Source: CAZXVW01 sp964644025 (lineage in GTDB: Bacteria > Acidobacteriota > Terriglobia > Bryobacterales > Bryobacteraceae). Taken from it: DNA of 17,049 nucleotides. Where the stretch lies: positions 1-17,049 of the forward strand of contig CAZXVW010000089.1 in assembly GCA_964644025.1 (NCBI GenBank), in the 5' to 3' direction. The notes under the pieces are model-generated. The model searched no databases. It was not told the DNA's origin and was given only the letters and a program-made list of their open reading frames with translations. The position numbers and the translations under genes were made by a program. Positions 13,162-17,049 of the stretch are shown piece after piece (positions within the stretch are counted from its first letter, which is position 1; the number at the start of each line of letters is the position of its first letter).

Positions 13162-15102
13162 ATGAACGAGATCACCATAACGCTACCGGATGGCAGCCAG
13201 CGCAAGGTGCCTTCCGGAACAACTCCGCTCGAAATTGCGCGGTCCCTGGGCCGGCGGCTGGCTGAGGATGCGGTTGCGGCCCGGGTCAACGGAGATCTGT
13301 ATGATCTGACCCGGCCGCTGAGGTCCGATGCGAGACTCGAGATCCTCACTTCCCGCAACGCCGAGGCGCTCGAGATCTACCGGCACTCGGTGGCACACCT
13401 GATGGCGGCGGCCGTACAGGAGCTGTACCCGGAAACGAAGCTGGGGATCGGTCCGGCCACCGAGGCCGGCTTTTTCTATGATTTTCAGCGCGAGGAAAAG
13501 TTCACGCCGGCGGATCTGGAAAAGATCGAAGCCAAGATGTGGGAGCTGCAAAAGAAGGATCTCCCTTACGTCCGGCGGCTGACCCCGAAGGCCGAAGGTC
13601 TGAAGAGATACGCCGCCAGAGGCGAGCGGCTGAAGTGCGAACTCATCGAGGAGAAGGCCGAAGAGGTGTTTTCCGAGTACGCGCTCGGCGACCGTTTCGT
13701 TGATTTCTGCCGCGGCCCGCACGTGCCGTCCACCTCGCGCATCAAGGCTTTCAAGCTTCTTTCGGTTGCCGGCGCTTACTGGAAGGGCGACGAGCGCAAC
13801 CCGCAGATGCAGCGCATCCACGGCACGGCTTTCTTCACGAAGAAGGACCTGGCAGCCTACCTGAAACAGTTGGAAGAGGCGCGCAAGCGCGACCATCGCA
13901 AGCTCGGCCAGGAGCTCGATCTGTTCAGCATTCAACCGCTGGCCGGTCCGGGCCTGATCTTTTTCCATCCCAAGGGCGGCACCGTGCGCACCATCATGGA
14001 GAACTGGATGCGGGAGCAGTACATCAAGCGCGGCTACTCGCTGGTCTACACGCCCCACATCGCGCGGGCGGACCTGTGGAAGACCTCCGGTCACTATGAC
14101 TACTACGCCGCGGACATGTTCAAGCGCATCGAGATGGACGACGCCGAGTACCAGATCAAGCCGATGAACTGCCCGTTCCACATCCTCATGTACAAGGACC
14201 GGATGCGGAGCTACCGGGACCTGCCGATCCGGATGGGAGAGCTTGGCACCGTCTACCGGCACGAGCGCTCCGGCGTCATGCACGGGCTGATGCGCGTGCG
14301 CGGGTTCACCCAGGACGACGCGCATATTTTCTGCACGCCCGAGCAGATCGAAGACGAGGTGGTCGCCTGCCTGGAGTTTGCTCTCGATGTCCTGCACACG
14401 TTCGGGTTCGAGGAATACAAGGCGGAGCTCTCTACCTGGGACGGGGGCGCCAGCGGCGAGTATGACGGTACGGCCGAGCAGTGGGAACTTGCCGAGCGGG
14501 CTCTGGACAATGCCGCCCGGCGAATCAACATGCACGCCACACTCGAACCCGGGGAGGCGGCTTTCTATGGCCCGAAGATCGACGTCAAGCTGGTGGACGC
14601 CATCGGCCGCACCTGGCAGTTGTCGACGATCCAGTTCGATTTCAACCTGCCCCGGCGCTTCGAGCTGAGCTACATCGGGGCCGACGGCAAGGCCCACCAG
14701 CCGCTGATGGTGCACCGGGCGCTGTTCGGCTCCGTGGAACGTTTCTTCGGCATTCTGCTGGAGCATTACGCCGGCGCCTTCCCCGTCTGGCTGGCCCCCG
14801 TGCAGGTGACGGTGTTGCCCATCACTGACCGCCACCTGGATTATGCCCGGCAAGTCGCGACCCAGTTGCGGGAAGCGGGGTTGCGCGTCCACCTCGACGA
14901 TCGCGGCGAGAAGGTGAACCTCAAGATCCGCGAGGCCCAGTTGCAGAAGATCCCGTACATGCTCGTGGTCGGAGACCGGGAAGTCCGTAGCGGCCAGGTG
15001 GCGGTCCGGAACCGGAGGCACGGGGACCAGGGAGCCAAACCGGTACGGGAGTTTCTGGCTGAGATTGAGAAACTGATCGAGACGAAAGCCCCGAGCGAAT
15101 AG
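13162..15102 (+). CDS. thrS: Threonyl-tRNA synthetase
   Basis: ThrRS charges tRNA(Thr) in the cytoplasm and edits mischarged Ser-tRNA. The 646-residue product has the full bacterial layout: TGS domain (1-62), editing domain (about 65-225), class II catalytic core (about 245-535) and anticodon-binding domain (about 545-640). The editing site is intact, with HSVAH (His75, His79) and DFCRGPH (Cys183, His187). The core zinc ligands are Cys337 (MNCPFH), His388 (QDDAHIF) and His518 (MVHRA). Motif 2 is seen around YRHERSG (365-371) and motif 3 near GSVERFFGILLEHY (523-536). ATG 13162 has a weak GAGAG upstream. No tRNA-like leader or T-box fits in the short 5' gap. The glycosyltransferase gene follows 6 bp after its stop, so the two are probably co-transcribed. 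Confidence 0.98.
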   Translation: MNEITITLPDGSQRKVPSGTTPLEIARSLGRRLAEDAVAARVNGDLYDLTRPLRSDARLEILTSRNAEALEIYRHSVAHLMAAAVQELYPETKLGIGPATEAGFFYDFQREEKFTPADLEKIEAKMWELQKKDLPYVRRLTPKAEGLKRYAARGERLKCELIEEKAEEVFSEYALGDRFVDFCRGPHVPSTSRIKAFKLLSVAGAYWKGDERNPQMQRIHGTAFFTKKDLAAYLKQLEEARKRDHRKLGQELDLFSIQPLAGPGLIFFHPKGGTVRTIMENWMREQYIKRGYSLVYTPHIARADLWKTSGHYDYYAADMFKRIEMDDAEYQIKPMNCPFHILMYKDRMRSYRDLPIRMGELGTVYRHERSGVMHGLMRVRGFTQDDAHIFCTPEQIEDEVVACLEFALDVLHTFGFEEYKAELSTWDGGASGEYDGTAEQWELAERALDNAARRINMHATLEPGEAAFYGPKIDVKLVDAIGRTWQLSTIQFDFNLPRRFELSYIGADGKAHQPLMVHRALFGSVERFFGILLEHYAGAFPVWLAPVQVTVLPITDRHLDYARQVATQLREAGLRVHLDDRGEKVNLKIREAQLQKIPYMLVVGDREVRSGQVAVRNRRHGDQGAKPVREFLAEIEKLIETKAPSE

Positions 15103-15108
15103 GAGTCC

Positions 15109-16263
15109 ATGGCTGTCGCGCCGCTGGCGGTTCTGCTGGCCCTGCTGGCCGGATCGTGGATATATTGCCTCCTGGTGGTCATCGCGGCTCGCCGTTACCT
15201 GGCTGTCCAGCCGCCACCGCTGGAGAGCCCGGAGCCGGTCAGCATCCTGAAACCGCTGGCCGGCGCCGAGCCGGACCTGGAGGACAACCTCCGCAGCTTT
15301 TTCGAGCAGGACTACGGCGAGTTCGAGATCCTTGCCGCCGTTCGCGAAGCCACCGACCCTGCACTGGCCGTTTTCGAGAGGCTGGCCGCTGAGTACCGGC
15401 ACATTCCCACGCGCGCCATGGTTACCGGGGAGCCGCCCTGGCCCAACGCCAAGGTCTATAGTCTCGACCGGATGATGAGCGCCGCCCGCTATGACCTTGT
15501 GGTGATGAGCGACAGCGACATCCGTGCCCGTCCGGACCTGCTCCGGATCCTCGCCGCCGAGTTCCAGGATGCCGGCCTCGGCCTGACCACCTGCCCGTAC
15601 CGCGCCGTACCGGGCCGCAGCTTCTGGTCAACGCTCGAAGCGATTGGTATGAACACCGAGTTTCTTGGCGGCGTGCTGGTGGCCCGGATGGTGGAGGGCA
15701 TGAAGTTCGCGGTGGGGCCCACCACCGCCGCCCGGAAGCGGGTCCTCGAGGACATCGGCGGCTTTGGCCGGCTGCGCGACTACCTGGCCGAGGATTTCGC
15801 GATGGGGAAATTCGCCGCCGAGCGCGGCCACGGAGTGGGCTTGTCGTCCGCCATCGTCGAGCATCACATCGGTTCCCAAACGCTGTCGGCCAACACCGGT
15901 CACCGCATCCGGTGGGCACGCAGCACCCGGCGCTCGCGGCCCGCCGGCTATATCGGCCAGCTATTCACGAACCCGCTCCCCCTCGCCTTGCTGCTGCTGG
16001 CCGCCGCCCCGGGCTGGTGGCCGGTAGTGCTGCTGAGCGTCCCCGTGCGCGCGGCGGCTGCCTGGGCCACGGCCCGGTGGGTTCTTCGTGACCCGCTGTG
16101 CGCCCGCCACTGGTACCTGGTTCCGCTCCAGGATATCGTGAGCTTCCTGTTCTGGCTGGCCGGTTTCTTCGGCAACAGCATTCGCTGGCGGGGAAGGAAA
16201 TACTGCCTGAGCCGGGACGGCCGGTTCCGGCTCCAGGAATCCGGCCCGGCCCGGCCGGAGTGA
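15109..16263 (+). CDS. Ceramide-glucosyltransferase/HpnI-like membrane glycosyltransferase (GT21-type)
   Basis: This is a 384-residue membrane-anchored GT-A glycosyltransferase resembling ceramide glucosyltransferase and HpnI, which adds GlcNAc to bacteriohopanetetrol. An N-terminal membrane helix (about 5-26) is followed by VSILKPLAGAEPDLEDNL (44-61), FFEQDYGEFEIL (64-75), the metal-binding DSD at 135-137, GGVLVARMVEGMKFAVGPT (187-205), AEDF (227-230, catalytic Asp229) and HRIRW (265-269), which corresponds to the (Q/R)xxRW motif with His in first place. Two or three hydrophobic segments lie at the C-terminus (about 286-300, 303-323, 340-355). The acceptor should be a lipid; a hopanoid is one option, but no other hopanoid gene is near. 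The gene begins 6 bp after thrS with AGGAG unusually close (3 nt) to ATG 15109, so the start could be slightly different. Confidence 0.85.
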   Translation: MAVAPLAVLLALLAGSWIYCLLVVIAARRYLAVQPPPLESPEPVSILKPLAGAEPDLEDNLRSFFEQDYGEFEILAAVREATDPALAVFERLAAEYRHIPTRAMVTGEPPWPNAKVYSLDRMMSAARYDLVVMSDSDIRARPDLLRILAAEFQDAGLGLTTCPYRAVPGRSFWSTLEAIGMNTEFLGGVLVARMVEGMKFAVGPTTAARKRVLEDIGGFGRLRDYLAEDFAMGKFAAERGHGVGLSSAIVEHHIGSQTLSANTGHRIRWARSTRRSRPAGYIGQLFTNPLPLALLLLAAAPGWWPVVLLSVPVRAAAAWATARWVLRDPLCARHWYLVPLQDIVSFLFWLAGFFGNSIRWRGRKYCLSRDGRFRLQESGPARPE

Positions 16264-16286
16264 GGGGCAAGCAGGCAACCGGCCAG

Positions 16287-17049
16287 CTACTTTCTGGTAT
16301 GGGGCAGTTCCCGGATCAGCTTGTCCCAGGCCTTCTTTTCTTTCTCCGGGCGGAAGTAGCGGGCCAGCAGGGCGCAGCGGGTCTTCAATTCCTGGTAAAA
16401 GTCCTCGTCGATCTCCGCCCGGCTCATCAGCGCGGCGAGCCCGCTGGTGTCGCCGGGCTCGAAATAGCCGGGATAGTCCTCGCCCAGCAGGCCGACGTTG
16501 CCGGGAATCCGCGTGGCCAGGATGGGGACGTAATCCACCACGGCCTCGGAGATGACGTTGGCGCCGCCTTCGATCTTGGAACTTAACACCAGCAAACGGC
16601 TGGTGGCGATTAGCCGCCGCACCTTCCACCGGGGGATCGATCCGTGGTAATGATAACGAGGATTCTTGACGGCCTCGGCGCGGGCTCGTTCCACCAGTTG
16701 CCCGTTATCGGCGTCGCCGGCCTGGACAATCCGGATCCGGGACTCGGGAGGGAGCTTGCGGGAGGCCAGGGCGGCGCGCAGCGGATCCTTCACTTCCCGA
16801 ACGTGACCGACCACGCTGATGACGAACGCGTTCCGGTCCGGTTTGCCGGGGTCCGGCGTCTGTTCCGCCGACTGGTAAATCAAGCGGACTTTCTTGCGGT
16901 GTTCCTCGGCTATGGCTTCGGCCGACAGCGGCTGGAAAATCACCAGCCGGTCCGCGATCGCAATTGCCTGGCGGGCCTTGGCGGATTTGGCCACGTCGCG
17001 GTAGATATCGGTTCCGGTAAGTACGAGAACGGAATGCTTTTCCGGGTGG
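16287..17049 (-). CDS. senB: SenB-like (TIGR04348-type) glycosyltransferase, probable selenosugar synthase, cut by window edge
   Basis: The frame is open to the right edge, so the N-terminus (perhaps 60-70 residues) is missing and 253 residues are seen. It is a GT4-fold glycosyltransferase. Reading inward from the edge, VLTGTDIYRDVA is followed by ADRLVIFQPLS, IYQSAE, VVGHVREVKDPLRAAL, LVLSSKIEGGANVISEA and GNVGLLGEDYPGYF. This series matches, from memory, the family named SenB, which joins selenophosphate to a UDP-sugar to make the selenosugar used for selenoneine. EGGANVISEA corresponds to the E-x7-E nucleotide-sugar site. Its 3' end meets the HpnI-like gene tail to tail (23 bp apart). The SenA (EgtB-like) and SenC (SelD-like) partners would lie beyond the edge if present. 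The family also occurs outside complete selenoneine clusters, so the selenium role is likely but not certain. Confidence 0.65.
   Translation of the reverse strand, partial: HPEKHSVLVLTGTDIYRDVAKSAKARQAIAIADRLVIFQPLSAEAIAEEHRKKVRLIYQSAEQTPDPGKPDRNAFVISVVGHVREVKDPLRAALASRKLPPESRIRIVQAGDADNGQLVERARAEAVKNPRYHYHGSIPRWKVRRLIATSRLLVLSSKIEGGANVISEAVVDYVPILATRIPGNVGLLGEDYPGYFEPGDTSGLAALMSRAEIDEDFYQELKTRCALLARYFRPEKEKKAWDKLIRELPHTRK

Noticed and set aside
13183..15402. 739-codon open frame antisense to thrS
   Set aside because: It is the complement of a clear thrS with strong codon bias; long antisense frames are expected in GC-rich DNA and its product has no recognisable domain.

Overview
The window is GC-rich, gene-dense bacterial chromosome with 14 complete protein genes and one cut by the right edge. 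No tRNA, rRNA, CRISPR array, insertion sequence or phage gene was seen. The mix suggests a Gram-negative, probably an Acidobacteriota member of the Solibacter/Bryobacter type: a Tat-exported Gfo/Idh/MocA oxidoreductase, a secreted LmbE-like deacetylase, an EF-P with an unusual loop, an Mla-type ATPase and an HpnI-like glycosyltransferase. That placement is inference from gene content; no marker gene was compared.

Layout. (1) 36-4554, plus strand: an LPG-synthase-like/flippase-like membrane protein, a Tat-signal Gfo/Idh/MocA oxidoreductase, a secreted PIG-L (LmbE) deacetylase and selA. selA starts inside the stop codon of the deacetylase. (2) 4539-5096, minus strand: efp, whose 3' end overlaps that of selA. 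(3) 5298-6755, plus strand: guaB, divergent from efp. (4) 6803-9430, minus strand: a cell-wall pair, a lytic transglycosylase followed 6 bp later by an AMIN-domain N-acetylmuramoyl-L-alanine amidase with a very long Pro/Ala/Lys linker. (5) 9527-10880, plus strand: mobA overlapping an MlaF-like ABC ATPase. (6) 10904-13072, minus strand: an ECF sigma factor, an overlapping zinc-binding anti-sigma factor and an SH3-domain lipoprotein. (7) 13162-16263, plus strand: thrS and a ceramide-glucosyltransferase/HpnI-like GT. (8) 16287 to the right edge, minus strand: a glycosyltransferase resembling SenB, the selenosugar synthase of selenoneine biosynthesis.

Most of the region is housekeeping and envelope biology. 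The most interesting thread is selenium. selA (selenocysteyl-tRNA formation) and, about 12 kb away, a SenB-like gene suggest an organism that may put selenium into both selenoproteins and a selenium-containing small molecule. The expected partners (selB, selC and selD for selenocysteine; senA and senC for selenoneine) are not in the window, so the second half rests on the sequence of one truncated gene. Other points are an Asn at the EF-P loop tip, a non-canonical ABC signature in the MlaF-like protein, and a possibly leaderless mobA. No clearly new system was found.
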